From the NCBI GenBank assembly GCA_032622095.1, contig CP136069.1, positions 188,159,122-188,223,121 on the forward strand: DNA of 64,000 bases, read 5' to 3'. The stretch comes from Siphonodentalium dalli. Its lineage: Eukaryota > Mollusca > Scaphopoda > Gadilida > Siphonodentaliidae. The translations under genes and the position numbers were made by a program. Under the pieces are notes generated by a model that searched no databases, was not told the origin of the DNA, and was given only the letters and a program-made list of their open reading frames with translations. Below are positions 22,977 through 34,775 of this stretch, piece by piece (within the stretch, counting starts at the first letter, position 1; each line of letters opens with the position of its first letter).

Positions 22977-23971
22977 CGCGGTGGGGAATCACGTGGTTTC
23001 GAGTTGGTGAGTATCACACATTCAAAATGGCAGAGGCGATCTAAAACGCAACCAACGTGAGGAAAAAATGTAATAAACTAAGATATGAGATATTACATAG
23101 TATTTTGACAGCTACGAGCAGATGCTATACTATTTTTCAAACAATCTGATACCTCATTGATGTCAAAATTCACATGTGTTTGCTCTAACATTCTGACCAA
23201 AGTCGTCAGTCGAAGGAATTTCCAAGATGCCTGGACTGGTGTATTTCACGTACCTCCGACTGGCAACTTTGGTCAGAATGTTAAAGAAAACCACTAAGTA
23301 TTTCCGAACACATACATGTAAGGTTTCAAACTACTTGTTTCAAAATTAAACCACCATATGCTCGTAACAGTCATAAATAAACCAGCATAAGCTCGTAACA
23401 GTCAAACTGCTATGTTTTGTGTCAGTTTCTCGTGTATTATTATTTTGTGCGTTTGCTATCGCTTTAGGTTACACTGGTGTAAATAAGGTTCCAAGTGACA
23501 TCTAGCGGATGCGGGAGGAATATATAGGAGAGAATAAAATAGAAACTGGGCCCTGATTGGTCAATAGCCTTGTGTGCTTTTCACATAAAAAAATCTTCAC
23601 ACCTCTTCCCTATGATTTCCCATAGGTAAAATAACCATTGGCACAGGAATTAACACTTTGTAGTGAAGTTTGAATTTTTTGGTGTGGTCTAAAATATGAC
23701 TGTATTTTTTTATGCGGTTCTGACACTAGTTACGAAAACATAAGATTTAAAGGCGATTTCCCTGCTAGACAGACATGATTTTTTTGTGTAAAAAGTTTCC
23801 CAAAATGTCAATTTTTCAGATTTAAAGAAAATTTTGGACCCAACATTTATATTGCCAACACTATACGCTAAAACGTTAGCACTGAGGCCTATGGAAAACA
23901 TTTACACCAGTGTAACCTTTGGAATGCGTGGTACCCACCAACCTCGAAACCACGTGATTCCCCACCGTGCG
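22977..23971. mobile_element. ~1-kb element with GGTGGGGAATCACGTGG ends
   Basis: The left arm (22977-23013) and right arm (23931-23971) share GGTGGGGAATCACGTGGTTT in inverted orientation. Inside is a 100-bp hairpin (23187-23283, AACATTCTGACCAAAG arms), a short two-copy repeat with GCTCGTAACAGTC, and the element at 23466. No coding frame supports a transposase. Confidence 0.55.
23466..23918. mobile_element. TIR element nested in the 23-kb element (453 bp)
   Basis: Perfect 19-bp TIRs: AGGTTACACTGGTGTAAAT and its inverse. The target duplication is not certain (flanks TTT and TTG). The interior is non-coding. Confidence 0.65.
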
Positions 23972-25000
23972 ACAGCCACAACACAGACGGCAAACTCCAG
24001 GCAGAGTTATCTCCCATCGCTCCGCTGAGATACCACTGCCATAAGGACATTAATTGGTAAGGAATTCTTACGTGTTTTTAGTTCTTATGTTTTAGGATTA
24101 AAATTGTCTATGTCCGGCTCAGTTCATATTGTTCTTATCAATACCGAAAGAATTACCATTATTGCAAACTTCTACCTCTATCGTATATATTATTCTATTG
24201 CATCATATAATCACTTCCGGGACGATTGGAATAGTGCTGCGAAGTTATCTTACTTGTCATTTTGCTAACTGTGATCGACGCGAGAAATCATATTTATCAG
24301 GTGGTCTCTCGTGGTATACTGTGTGTGCTCATGCATGCATGACTTCGACTGTAGAAGGCAATGCGAGTTAAAAAAGCTATTGAATAAAGTGTATGTCATA
24401 CAACCGCCGAAAGCGAAATGACAAAAATGAAATTTCGTTTCGTTTCACTTATTTTGCTCTCCACTCCATTAAAGAACCAAGGACTGTGCTATATATGCAG
24501 CAATGCGCGAATTTTGGTTTTGTAATTTCGATTGTTTCACCTTGTCCGGAATAGGCTGAAACGCCGCTAAATCTAAACTAGATTACAAAATGGAATAATT
24601 CTTATTTAAAAGCGTCTTCAAAAAACATCGAATGAAAACAACCCGATAATGAGTACACGTAGTTGCAGAGAGCAATATGTGTTGAGCACCAAAATAACTC
24701 GTGATAAAGTTTTCCCCAACTGCTGTTTTCGTGAATTTAGGACGTCGGACAGAATATAACCCTAGAATATAACTGGTCGTACAACGACCTATGGAATTTG
24801 ATGGAAATGATGGGTATTCAACAAATTTGGCGCGCTTGGCGGTCTTTTTAACAACATTTATTAATTCCAAAATTATATTTTCAGAAGAAGGCCGACTATA
24901 TATGCAGAGACCGTTGGGTTGTCACCGCTGTCGACTTCTTTCAACACCTTCTTTCAATAATCGAGCACAATAATACAATACTAATGTTGAATTTATAGTA
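23972..25000. other. Stretch without a supported feature
   Basis: No repeat or exon was supported. A short hairpin with GCGAAATG / CATTTCGT-like arms lies near 24410. Confidence 0.35.
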
Positions 25001-25002
25001 GT

Positions 25003-25421
25003 ATATATGTGACCCGCTATATCAAAGTCGGGATTTTTTTTACCCTGTGCCAATGCATTCTCTTATATATGCGAGTCGACCATAGGTCGCCTCGCGTATA
25101 TACGGGAATGCATTGGCCTAACAATTTTTTACAATTTTAATAATTTTTTCTTGTATTCTTTAACAATTTTATAATTTCACCCATACAGAGCCCCAGACAA
25201 ACATGAGCAGACGACATTCTTCTATATGCTTCTATATATGTGTGGGGCTCCCTGCAGGGTAATGGATGTTTTTTTATTTTATGTCCTAAAAATTGTCAGA
25301 AACATTTATTTAAAAAAAATGATAAAAATTGTTAGGCCAATGTATTCTCTTATATATGCATTGGCACAGGGTAAAAAAATCCCGACTTACGACTGGATTT
25401 GATATGGCGGGTCACATATAT
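25003..25421. mobile_element. MITE with ATATATGTGACCCGC ends carrying the shared hairpin
   Basis: The ends ATATATGTGACCCGC and GCGGGTCACATATAT continue inward as AGTCGGGATTTTTTT and ACCCTGTGCC on both sides, with a roughly 10-base insertion in the right arm. Next to the left arm is a full 67-bp hairpin (25050-25116), and next to the right arm a collapsed version (25337-25364). The centre holds GAGCCCCA / TGGGGCTC. The termini differ from the piggyBac-like MITE, but the hairpin and its ACCCTGTGCC border are the same. Confidence 0.7.
25050..25116 (+). repeat. 67-bp hairpin module in the 25-kb MITE
   Basis: CCAATGCATTCTCTTATATA to the inverted end, with centre GCGAGTCGACCATAGGTCGC. The right arm has two substitutions (GTATATACGGG for ATATATAAGAG-type sequence). 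Confidence 0.8.
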
Positions 25422-25554
25422 GTGGCTGAGCTAGTTATCACTTGATGCTTTGGCTACTCGTTCCCTCTTTTTTTAGTCTCTAGATATACTCGGAGAGCAG
25501 AGGTCTAAAGTGTCATGTATTATAGCCAGACTTAGACCCACGTGCGTGTAACGT

Positions 25555-25583
25555 TTTTAGTCATTCATGCCGAATGACTAAAA
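25555..25583. repeat. Short perfect hairpin
   Basis: TTTTAGTCATTC and GAATGACTAAAA around ATGCC. The 12-bp stem is not followed by a T run or other recognised signal. Confidence 0.6.
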
Positions 25584-26621
25584 TCGCACGGTCATGTTGT
25601 TCCAGTATGACCATGTAGAGCCGAGCAGACGATATGACCATGCAGAAACGAGCAGACGAAGATTTCACATATTTAACCACGCTTATATCTGATTTACATG
25701 ATGTATTTGTTCACTTGTGAATACATGGCCGGATAGTGTTAATCGTCACATGAGTAACAACAACAAAAACAACAAAAGCACAGGTAAAAATCGCAACAAC
25801 ATGAATACAAAGAGTTGGTGAGTTAAATTCACTATTTGTTTTCCTATTGCAATTTAATATAACGGGACCAGACATATATAATCAATTTTATATGAATTCT
25901 TGATCACTGGTTTCGTCGAGATCGCTTTCTCGTGACACATTGATATCATGTTTATCGTCTTTGTAGTGTTAGTCATATACTCTATAAATAGTGTTTTGTA
26001 TTTCCCGAGTGATCGCAGGTAGGTTGCCGTATCCACTGCCTACACTCTCAAATAAAGCAATTGATTTAGGTCCCCCCATATAACCAAAAGCCGCGATAGT
26101 ACCAGACAGTTTGGTACTATAAGCCTTTAGAGCCTGCTTAGCGTTATAGAACCCAGATGAGTTGGTACCAACAGAGGGCCAATCGTTGGTTCCAAGCTGA
26201 TTGTGTGAGACCGTGGGTGTGTCAATATCGAGTGCCGTGTGCAAACGATCAACTTAAAGTGAAAAGATGGCCGCCCGTCGACTCGCGGTCATAGATCTGT
26301 CGGATTATTTCATTTAGCACCATGCAAGGGAGTCTTTGTGGTTTTGTACTTAATTCGATGTTTAAACGCGGCAGCATCATTTGGAATCTAACATGCCACA
26401 TTGTTAAATTTGCCGGTATCTGGGCTGTTTTGTTCTCTGGAGTACCAAAAATGCTGGAGCTATGCGTAGTACCTAAATACTCGCTGTCTTGATGTTTTGA
26501 TACTTCAGATAATATAATGGGCGTGTCAAGAGAGCATCTATTTCTTGGCAATTCATATCGTGTGCGTCATGGCTTCGGTGTCATAAATGCGGGGTGGCTA
26601 TTATATGCATAAAGCCCGGAT

Positions 26622-26836
26622 ACATATAGGTACTCTACATAACCTAAATATAGGTAGTGCAGAGAACCTAAAATATAGGTACTCCAGAGAACTTAAATAT
26701 ATAGGTACTCCAGAGAACCAAAATATACAGGTACTCCAGAGTACCTAAATATTGATTAGGTACTCTAGCGTACCAACAAATTGGTACTCCCCTGGGACAA
26801 AGCTTAGTACCTACGTAGGTACTCCAGAGTACCTAT
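26622..26836. repeat. Degenerate tandem array of GGTACTCCAGAG units
   Basis: Seven or so copies of ATAGGTACTCCAGAGAACC-type units spaced roughly 26-35 bp. The motif AGGTACTC-N-GAGTACCT is itself near-palindromic. Similar GGTACC/GTACCT motifs appear in 26100-26480, suggesting an older extension of the array. Confidence 0.65.
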
Positions 26837-27240
26837 TGTTTTAAGAGTGTATCACGGTATCACCTTATACACATATCCATAATTTTGCTAAGAACGTTAC
26901 TAAGTTTGATAATTTTTCTGGCATATATATTGAGAAACTGTCTTTCGTATTCATTCCTTTCATTCATTCTTTGCACTCGTTTTACCTTCTGGCTGTTCCT
27001 CCGTGAGTCCAGTTCTCATGCATTTTTCAAATATTCCATCCTATTTTCATTATCCTCTTCAACGCTCCACCACGCCTTTTTTCAAAATATTCGTCTTCAT
27101 TGTCCGAAAACTAATGTATTACCTTGTAAAGTGGTCTAATTGTTTCTTATTGATCGGATAATCATCATTCTTTAATTTTCGCTTCTCGGCACATCAATTT
27201 TTAACGTGTCAAAAACTACACCACACTCACCACAGTCATT

Positions 27241-27720
27241 TTGAACTGCCGAACTGGGGTGTATGTCGGCCAAATCGAGTTTTCTTTCTGTATTTACTTA
27301 TTTTCCATCGATAAAAAGTAATTAAATCGGTTAAACTGCGTTGGGGGAATCTGCTGAACTGCTCGATATGACCTGCTGAACGGGATTTTGAACTGCTGAA
27401 TTGGGGTGGACGTCCGCCAAATGGTTTTCTATCCATGTACATGATAATGGCCCATCGATTACAAGTCATTTGCACAACTTAAACTCTGCTAACTTCGTTA
27501 CAATTGAGTTAAACTGCGTTCGAAATAATCTGCTGAACTGCAGCCACCGTACTGCTGAACGGGAATTTGAACTGCTGAACGGGCATGCCGGGCGGTCAAA
27601 ATGTGCCCCCTTCCTGTATTGGTATATAACACATATATTACGTGTCAATTGCACAACCTACAACCGGCCATCGTCCTTACATTTGAGTTAAACTAAAATC
27701 GGGAAATCTGCTGATCAGCT
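27241..27720. repeat. Three degenerate copies of a 150-180-bp repeat
   Basis: Copies begin TTGAACTGC near 27241, 27388 and 27567 and share GAACTGCTGAACGGG, CCATCGAT and GTTAAACTGCGTT blocks. The spacing is unequal because of indels. Confidence 0.65.
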
Positions 27721-28628
27721 GCTGATTCACCATTTTAGGCACACATTTTAGGCATCATGTCGTCCTCGAAATATTCACCGGTATGCCTTTGATATATCAG
27801 TCACAACACTCAAGTGTAACAACCTTGGCTTGGAACACCATGGAACAGTCAAATCAACAACTGGAAAATATCAATGTTTATTGACATCGGCCGGTTTTGT
27901 TACATTAACATCTTGTTCGGTTCACATGCAGTCCGAAATCAGCCAGTGCTGACATTATTCCACACAACTTCTACAGCACTAGAAGTAACAGATTGGATCC
28001 TATTTCGCCCAAATTGGGCAAAATAAAAAAAATATCATTTTACGGCTTCGTTAATTCTGATTGGCGCCAAGTTATGGTACAACATAGACATTTAAGCCAC
28101 ACTAAACGTGTACCTGTAAGTCAACCCGAAGTAGGATCCAAATAAAAGGTGTAAGCGGGTGTCATGTCGCGTTTTCTACGTTGTTTTACGGTATTGTAAA
28201 ACGATTCGAGGCGGCCATTTTGTTTACTTCAACTTGATAATTTATCGCGCACCACATGATTGACACCAGCATCCAATCAGCTTGCATTCTACGGTCACAT
28301 AATACCATTGGCACTATTGGAAGTTACCTCAGTTAATTAGGCAGGCACCCCACTCTAGAGTGCCTATATTAATTAATTTGTTTAATAGTGTGGACTTAAA
28401 CTAACATATCGCTATACTATATATCACTAGCTGGTTTACCTCCAAGGAAACTTGGACTGCCTCCGCCGTGTATGCATCGCAAATCCCCGCTTAAAGGCAC
28501 GGGCGGCGTTCGTTGCAGAAATATTCATATTTGTTCAAATCGCCACCAACAGAAGGACTATTAAAATATATATAGTTTTGTTCATATGCCGAACATAATC
28601 AGCGCGTAAATAGTATAGTGTCGTCAAG

Positions 28629-29019
28629 ACGTACGGTGGTGGACGTAAACAACAGCCTGATTGTGTTACAGAGGTTGTGCTTCTGTTTACATAACACAGC
28701 GCAATTCTATTGGTTAATCACACAGAAATGATATAAACGCTCTTTATTATTTCCATATCAGGAAAACAGTAACAAATAATGCTCTTTATGTTTACCATAT
28801 CCGGATCTAAACAAAAACCAGGAAACGTAACGTTTTTTGCTTTTATTTACATAACAAAAGGAAAACAATTAACAATAACATACTGTTTATTCCATATTTC
28901 TGAATGGTATAAGAACAAAGTATGTCTATATTTTACTATTATTTCTGTTTATGGCGGTTTTTGTCGGAGGTGAATATTTTAACAGCATACCCACCGCCAA
29001 CACCGTCCGTATCTTTAAC
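28629..29019 (+). repeat. ~390-bp dispersed duplication, copy A
   Basis: Runs from CGTACGGTGG to CACCGTCCGTATCTTTAAC and matches 44427-44789 at roughly 85-90% by eye. It includes two AACGCTCTTTAT-type motifs and CATACCCACCGCCAACACCG. No intact protein frame is shared, so a transposon or pseudogene fragment is likely. Confidence 0.7.
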
Positions 29020-29483
29020 AGTCGGAAGGATTTATATAAAATACCAACAACCAAAAGTACTTCTATGTAGGTGGACCGGTGCCGTCACCAACATGTATAG
29101 ACCACACGGCTGTCCGGTTGCCATTCCTATTATTGGTGCGCATTGTATTTTAATAGATTTTTTTGGCGCAAAGACAAGAATAAAACGATAACTTGAAACA
29201 AATAACGTTTTTTATTGGACACGCTGACTGACTCATTAGTATTAAGATCAACGAACGGCCGTCTCGTTTGTTGAATATTAAAACTAATCGACAATATGAT
29301 TCAATAGACTTTAGGAATCTATATCCGAAAGTGTTTGAATATTGATACTTGACAATAAAAGAGACCATACACCGCAAAGAAGTCGGCCACTTACTGTTAT
29401 CCTCAAAGTGTCCAATAATATCGATGGGGTAAATGTCACAAGGCTTCGATCACATTGCTGGTCAGCTTTTCAAATCGGTTGCA

Positions 29484-29620
29484 AGTGTATATATGTCAAG
29501 TGTATATATATATCAAGTGTATATATATCAAGTATATATATATCAGAGGAATGTGTATATATATCAGAGGAATGTGTATATATATCAGAGGAATGTGTAT
29601 ATATATCAGAGGAATGTACG
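29484..29620. repeat. 21-bp minisatellite
   Basis: Four near-identical GAGGAATGTGTATATATATC units, preceded by shorter TATATATCAAGTG repeats. Confidence 0.9.
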
Positions 29621-29729
29621 GTCTCAGTATGGGTGTTCATTGATTCAAATGTGCTTGCTTCAGTGATCGTGAACACATTATCATGTATCATCGAAATAGC
29701 CATGGCCATGTGTCGATCTGAATGGCACA

Positions 29730-29815
29730 TTGAGATGTCCCTCAACTTAGATCAAGCTCGAAAATCGGTCTCGATTTGTGCCCATGTCGGGGTTCGAACC
29801 CGTGTCATATTTTCA
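29730..29815 (+). repeat. tRNA-like (SINE head?) fragment
   Basis: CTCAACTTAGATCAAGC resembles an A box, and GGTTCGAACCC about 50 bases later is a B box. The T stem does not pair well, so this is not a functional tRNA. A 9-bp hairpin (TTCACCAGC / GCTGGTGAA) follows at about 29811-29841. Confidence 0.3.
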
Positions 29816-29884
29816 CCAGCGATTACTGTCGTTGCTGGTGAATGCGATATATCGGAAAATATTCTGGCAATAGCGTGCATGATC

Positions 29885-30080
29885 AGGTCAGGCACATCCT
29901 GAATTCCATTATAATAGTGGTATATGACTATAAAATATTCATGTTTCCTTTATTTGCGTCGGGAATAGAAGACGGCTCATACCAGTGCACAGCCAAATGT
30001 CACTCTTAACAATATCGCAGCGAATGAACAGTAATTGTCAAATACCACTATAATAGTGAAATTCAGGATGTGCCTGACCT
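29885..30080. mobile_element. MITE with AGGTCAGGCACATCC termini, short copy (196 bp)
   Basis: Inverted termini AGGTCAGGCACATCCTGAA. The left half corresponds to the reverse of the right half of the 14720-15057 copy (CATGTTTCCTTTATTTGCG, CCAGTGCACAGCCAAAT), so the two are one family with an internal deletion here. Flanking ATGAT occurs near both ends but is not adjacent. Confidence 0.75.
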
Positions 30081-30182
30081 AATGATAGTGCAACCTAAAA
30101 TACAGAATCTGGTTGAACAATCAAACAAGCTTATGTAGTCAACATCAATTGACCCAACCTTAAAATATCTTAACCTATACAT

Positions 30183-30805
30183 CGTCGCGTCAGAACTAAA
30201 CTGTTCTATTTCCATTTTGAAGGGAAAATGAGATATTGGTATCTTTCGATTCGGTGCTTGATTTCCTGTCCGAAAATCAGCAGATATCTTGTCTAACGTT
30301 TACCAGATTTAAATGAGAGGCTGTGTAAATCTGTTCGATCTCAAAAACTCACCTTTTTTGGACAGTGCTATATTGTTCTATCTCCACTGTGGACCAATGA
30401 ATCTATATATTTTGTAGTATTTGATTAAATAAATTTCAGTGCTAAAATGTTGTATCTCTGTCTTTCAACAGAGCCCTAACTTCGCAGAGTGCCAGCGAAG
30501 TGACTTGTTGGAAATAATGCTTTCTCACTCCTATGTGTGAACATCTTGTTTTCTATGATAATTATTTAGTTAAAAAGACGGAAAATGGAATGATTTTGGA
30601 TTTTCTGAGTGTTTTTTTCGTGATTACACCCAAAATATCATGTTTTATCTCGAAACTCGTCATATAATACTATTTTTACACCAGCTATCATACCTGCTGT
30701 GTACTTTCTTCCAATCAGAATGAAAACGTGTGAACCAGGGGGTCAAAACTTTAGACTCTGTTTCCCACAAAAATGAAGATAGAACCCTTTATTTCTGACG
30801 CGACG
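30183..30805. mobile_element. TIR element with CGTCGCGTCAGAA ends (623 bp)
   Basis: Left CGTCGCGTCAGAACTAAAC and right inverse, with similarity continuing through GTTCTAT and TTCATTTT. Non-coding interior. Superfamily unknown; no clear target duplication. Confidence 0.6.
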
Positions 30806-31866
30806 AAATTCTCGCTCCACGTGGACCCCTGCCTGACTTAGACTCATCGCCGATCAGGTTGTCATCCATCTCAGAATTATGTTAAGGAAATCTGTTGATT
30901 CTTATGCGTTCCCTACACAAAGGACGACATCAAATGACATTCCTATCTAAACAAAATGACAGATCCAACTGCAAAAATGATTTCCCTTTGTATCTACTCC
31001 CATATGTCCGTCTAGGGATTCTTGAAATGTACTTGCAGACTTAGAATATTTATGATTGCTTGAAGAAGAGACTGAAACTTCGGGTGGGTCTAATACATTG
31101 TAACATGTAACACCACCCACCCAACGCCCTGGTATAGGTTTAATTGCATGCCACATCTTGTCCCAGTACACATAGTAATACTGATGAATTGGCTTTTATC
31201 CCATTTGCACTAAATTGCCCAGGTTCATACAATTGGTATTGTGTTACCCAGGTTCGCTGAAACTGGTATTTTGATACCTAAGTTTGGTACCCACCCCGTA
31301 ATTATATATTAGATTCGAGATTAGATTCGTTTTGCGAACCTCAGCCCTGATGCGATTGGAGATTAGAGTCGACTGCAAACACCCGATTCGCAGGGCCCTA
31401 ATAGGAACGTACTTCAGAAGAGTATGTCGGTTGGACAAACCACCACATTGTCCAGTGTGACACTATCATAGTAATCACACATTACATTACATCCGTTCTG
31501 CTTCGTTTAATGTATGGGTACATCGCTACAATCTGATAGTATATCATTTATCCTAGGATGCATCATATATACAGCGGAAGATTGTCTTGTATAGTTAGAA
31601 CCATATATTGATTGCACTATTAATTTAGCATGACATGTAAGCAATATGTTGGAGATTATTTACAATAAATTTATCAACCATATATACTTATAAACATTTG
31701 GGAAAAGCAACCATAAACAAACTTTAAATTAGATTACCACAAAATCCTTTTTCACATTATAGTCTTAATTGGAAACTATGCATGCTGTTGATTGGAACGT
31801 ACATACACGAATTCCCAGTGCAATTAATATTCGCAGTAGATGGGAGAGTTCGTGAAGTTTTAGTCC

Positions 31867-32050
31867 TAATTCAGACAACGTTAGAACAATGAACCCATTT
31901 GTTTGTAATAGTTGTCAAGATTAGTCATTTTCTATGCAATAGTCATTAAATAGTAAAACTAATTCAGACAATGTTAGAACAATGAACCCATTTGTTTGTA
32001 ATAGTTGTCAAGATTAGTCATTTTCTATGCAATAGTCATTATATTGTAAA
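31867..32050. repeat. Two-copy 93-bp tandem duplication
   Basis: TAATTCAGACAACGTTAGAA begins both copies, with three or so differences over 93 bp, so it is recent. The second copy ends where the SINE begins. Confidence 0.85.
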
Positions 32051-32316
32051 ACTCAGTCGGTAAGGGGCTCTGCTCCAGACGACTCGCTCACCAGCGCTGG
32101 TGGTATGGGTTCAATTCCCGGTGGAGTCATCGCTGACTTTTGTATCTCATCTGGATAACTGGGGGAGTCGCCAATTACTCGCCGATGGTCAGTGGTTTCG
32201 CCGGGCACAATGTGTCATTTTTCTAGCCAATGAAATCACTGCTAGATTTACCTTAGTGCATGGACTATCATTTAAACTGACAACGTCGTGATATAACAAT
32301 AAATAATAAATAAATC
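32051..32316 (+). mobile_element. tRNA-derived SINE
   Basis: A box-like TCAGTCGGTAAGGGGCTC is followed about 45 bases later by a B box, GGTTCAATTCC (32108-32118), the internal RNA polymerase III promoter of tRNAs. Downstream, GTGGTTTCGCCGGGCAC resembles a conserved block in the body of several marine-invertebrate SINEs, and the element ends in AATAAATAATAAATAAAT. The intact tRNA cloverleaf is lost. The size, about 266 bp, fits a SINE. Confidence 0.6.
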
Positions 32317-32456
32317 AAGATACCTGGTCTATTACGATGTCATCATACAGGTCGTCCCAGGGAGCGTTGATGAGTACAAAGGGCTTTCCTATAGAGAGAT
32401 AAGTTCAATAGAACGTTATGTGAGTAACTGCATAGTCTGGTTTTCGGCCATCTCTC

Positions 32457-32862
32457 TTGTTGTGATCAAGCCTGAGATTAGTGTGCCTGTCATTTGCAGA
32501 ATGAGGTCCCCAGAGGATGACTTTAGTGACGCTATCCCACATAGCGGGCTAGCATCACTAAATTCACCCTCTGTGGACCTCATTCTGCTTAGGCCTCATC
32601 TTCTCTGGAAAGTTTCTTTATTACCAAATTTCTATAGAAACGTCTTCACATAGATTCTATTTCTTTTTTAGTTTAGTTTCCCAATGAGTTTCCCAATGGG
32701 TGTCAACACAATATTCACCATTTGGGAACTTCAATATTAGTCTATGTCTCCCATAGCAGATTAGGCCATGCAGAATGGGGTCCACAGAGGGTGAATTTGG
32801 TGATGCTAATCCGCCCTCTGGGGACAGGCACACTAAACTCAGACTTGATTGTGATATCTGAC
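32457..32862. repeat. Inverted duplication with ~120-bp arms
   Basis: GATTAGTGTGCCTGTC and AAATTCACCCTCTGTGGACC in the left arm (32457-32605) recur inverted in the right arm (32745-32862). The left arm itself contains a further hairpin (AATGAGGTCC / GGACCTCATT). Confidence 0.6.
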
Positions 32863-33038
32863 GACATTCCTGCCGCACAAAAAGCCACCAGTCTCACAAG
32901 ACTGATATATCGAATTCCAGAACAAGGTATTCATTGGGTGGTAAACTCCTTTTGTGTTTATCACGTTAAGTGGTCCACTCAACAGTTTCTAATTAAAGAC
33001 CTTGGACTCTTGACAATCGTTATTGGTAAGTATACATG

Positions 33039-34470
33039 AACCCAGAGACTATTAACCGATCGAAAGTATTGCGACGGTCAATATACAGGTTTCGACAAAC
33101 TCACGGGTACATGTACATGTACACAGGGACTATTAACCGATCGGAGGGATTGCGCCGGTCAATAGACAGGTATCGACAAACTCACGGGTACATGTACCCA
33201 GAGACTATTAACCGATCGGAGGGATTGCGCCAGTCAATATACAGGTTTCGACAAACTCACAGGTATATGTACCCAGAGACTATTAACCGATACGAGGGAT
33301 TGCGCCGGTCAATAGACAGGTATCGACAAACTCATGGGTACATGTACACAGGGACTATTAACCGATCGGAAGGATTGCGCCGGTCAATAGACAGGTATCG
33401 ACAAACTCACGGGTACATGTACCCAGAGACTATTAATCGATCGGAGGGATTGCGCCGGTCTATAGACAGGTTTCGACAAACTCACGGGTATATGTACCCA
33501 GAGACTATTAACCGATCGGAGAGATTGCGCCGGTCAATAGACATGTATCGACAAACTCACGGGTATATGTACCCAGAGACTATTAACCGATCGGAGGGAT
33601 TGCGCCGGTCAATAGACAGGTTTCGACAAACTCACGGGTATATGTACCCAGATACTATTAACCGATCGGAGGGATTGCGCCGGTCAATATACAGGTATCG
33701 ACAAACTCACGGGTATATGTACCCAGAGACTATTAACCGATCGGAGGGATTGCGCCGGTCAGTAGACAGGTTTCGACAAACTCACGGGTATATGTACCCA
33801 GAGACTATTACCCGATCGGAGGGATTGCGCCGGTCAATAGACAGGTTTCGACAAACTCACGGGTATATGTACACAGAGACTATTAACCGATCGGAGGGAT
33901 TGCGCCGGTCAATAGACAGGTTTCGACAAACTCACGGGTATATGTACCCAGAGACTATTAACCGATCGGAGGGATTGCGCCGGTCAATAGACAGGTATCG
34001 ACAAACTCACGGGTATATGTACCCAGAGACTATTAACCGATCGGAGGGATTGCGCCGGTCAATAGACAGGTTTCGACAAACTCACGGGTATATGTACCCA
34101 GAGACTATTAACCGATCGGAGGGATTGCGCCGGTCAATAGACAGGTATCGACAAACTCACGGGTATATGTACCCAGAGACTATTAACCGATCGGAGGGAT
34201 TGCGCCGGTCAATAGACAGGTTTCGACAAACTCACGGGTACATGTACCCAGAGACTATTAACCGATCGGAGGGATTGCACCGGTCCATAGACAGGTATCG
34301 ACAAACTCACGGGTATATGTACCCAGAGACTATTAACCGATCGGAGAGATTGCGCCGGTCAATAGACATGTATCGACAAACTCACGGGTATATGTACCCA
34401 GAGACTATTAACCGATCGGAGGGATTGCACCGGTCCATAGACAGGTATCGACAAACTCACGGGTATAGTT
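33039..34470 (+). repeat. 75-bp minisatellite, 19 copies, open in one frame
   Basis: Unit CCAGAGACTATTAACCGATC plus 55 more bases, 19 copies. As 75 is divisible by 3 and one frame lacks stops, the array translates as a 482-codon frame (33036-34484) of a 25-residue repeat rich in Arg, with T-I-N-R-S-E-G-L-R-R-S and Q-T-H-G-Y. A TAA lies just upstream of the ATG and a TAG just after the array, so the frame is essentially the repeat alone. The only indel is a 6-base insertion in the second copy. A T/A site giving Phe or Tyr alternates in part of the array, hinting at a 150-bp higher-order unit. Many differences change the amino acid. I treat it as a minisatellite; a coding role is possible but not supported. 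Confidence 0.8.
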
Positions 34471-34620
34471 ACGACAACGTTTAGGGCACTACATCATCAA
34501 CGTGTACGCACGTTCTGATCAAATTATACTCACGTTCTAACTGTAGCCGTTGTGTTCTAACCCACACAACGGATCGTGTATCAATTTCTTCGGATTGCAC
34601 CAAAACTTGATATATGTCAT

Positions 34621-34775
34621 CAACGTCTTTTTTCGGTTGATCTATGAGCCTATAGATCGATCAGTAGATGAATAATATAATATATAATTCCGCGAAGCGG
34701 ATTATACTAAGTATGTTATCCGTCTACTGATCGATCTATAGGCTCATACATGTAGATCAACCGAAAAAGACGTTG
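34621..34775. repeat. 155-bp long palindrome
   Basis: Arms start CAACGTCTTTTTTCGGTTGA and converge on ATTCCGC-GAA-GCGGAT. The AGCCTATAGATCGATCAGTA blocks pair perfectly; a few small bulges occur. Size and design resemble 18168-18326 though the sequence differs. Confidence 0.8.

Noticed and set aside
29780-29800. tRNA gene based on GGTTCGAACCC
   Set aside because: The T stem has a mismatch and the other stems do not form; at most a SINE head.
29342-29902. 186-codon plus-strand frame
   Set aside because: Spans the 21-bp minisatellite, whose length is a multiple of three, and then runs into the tRNA-like fragment and a MITE end.
33036-34484. Repetitive Arg-rich protein gene
   Set aside because: The frame begins and ends with the array, has no flanking coding sequence and shows many residue-changing differences; kept as a minisatellite and listed as a finding.
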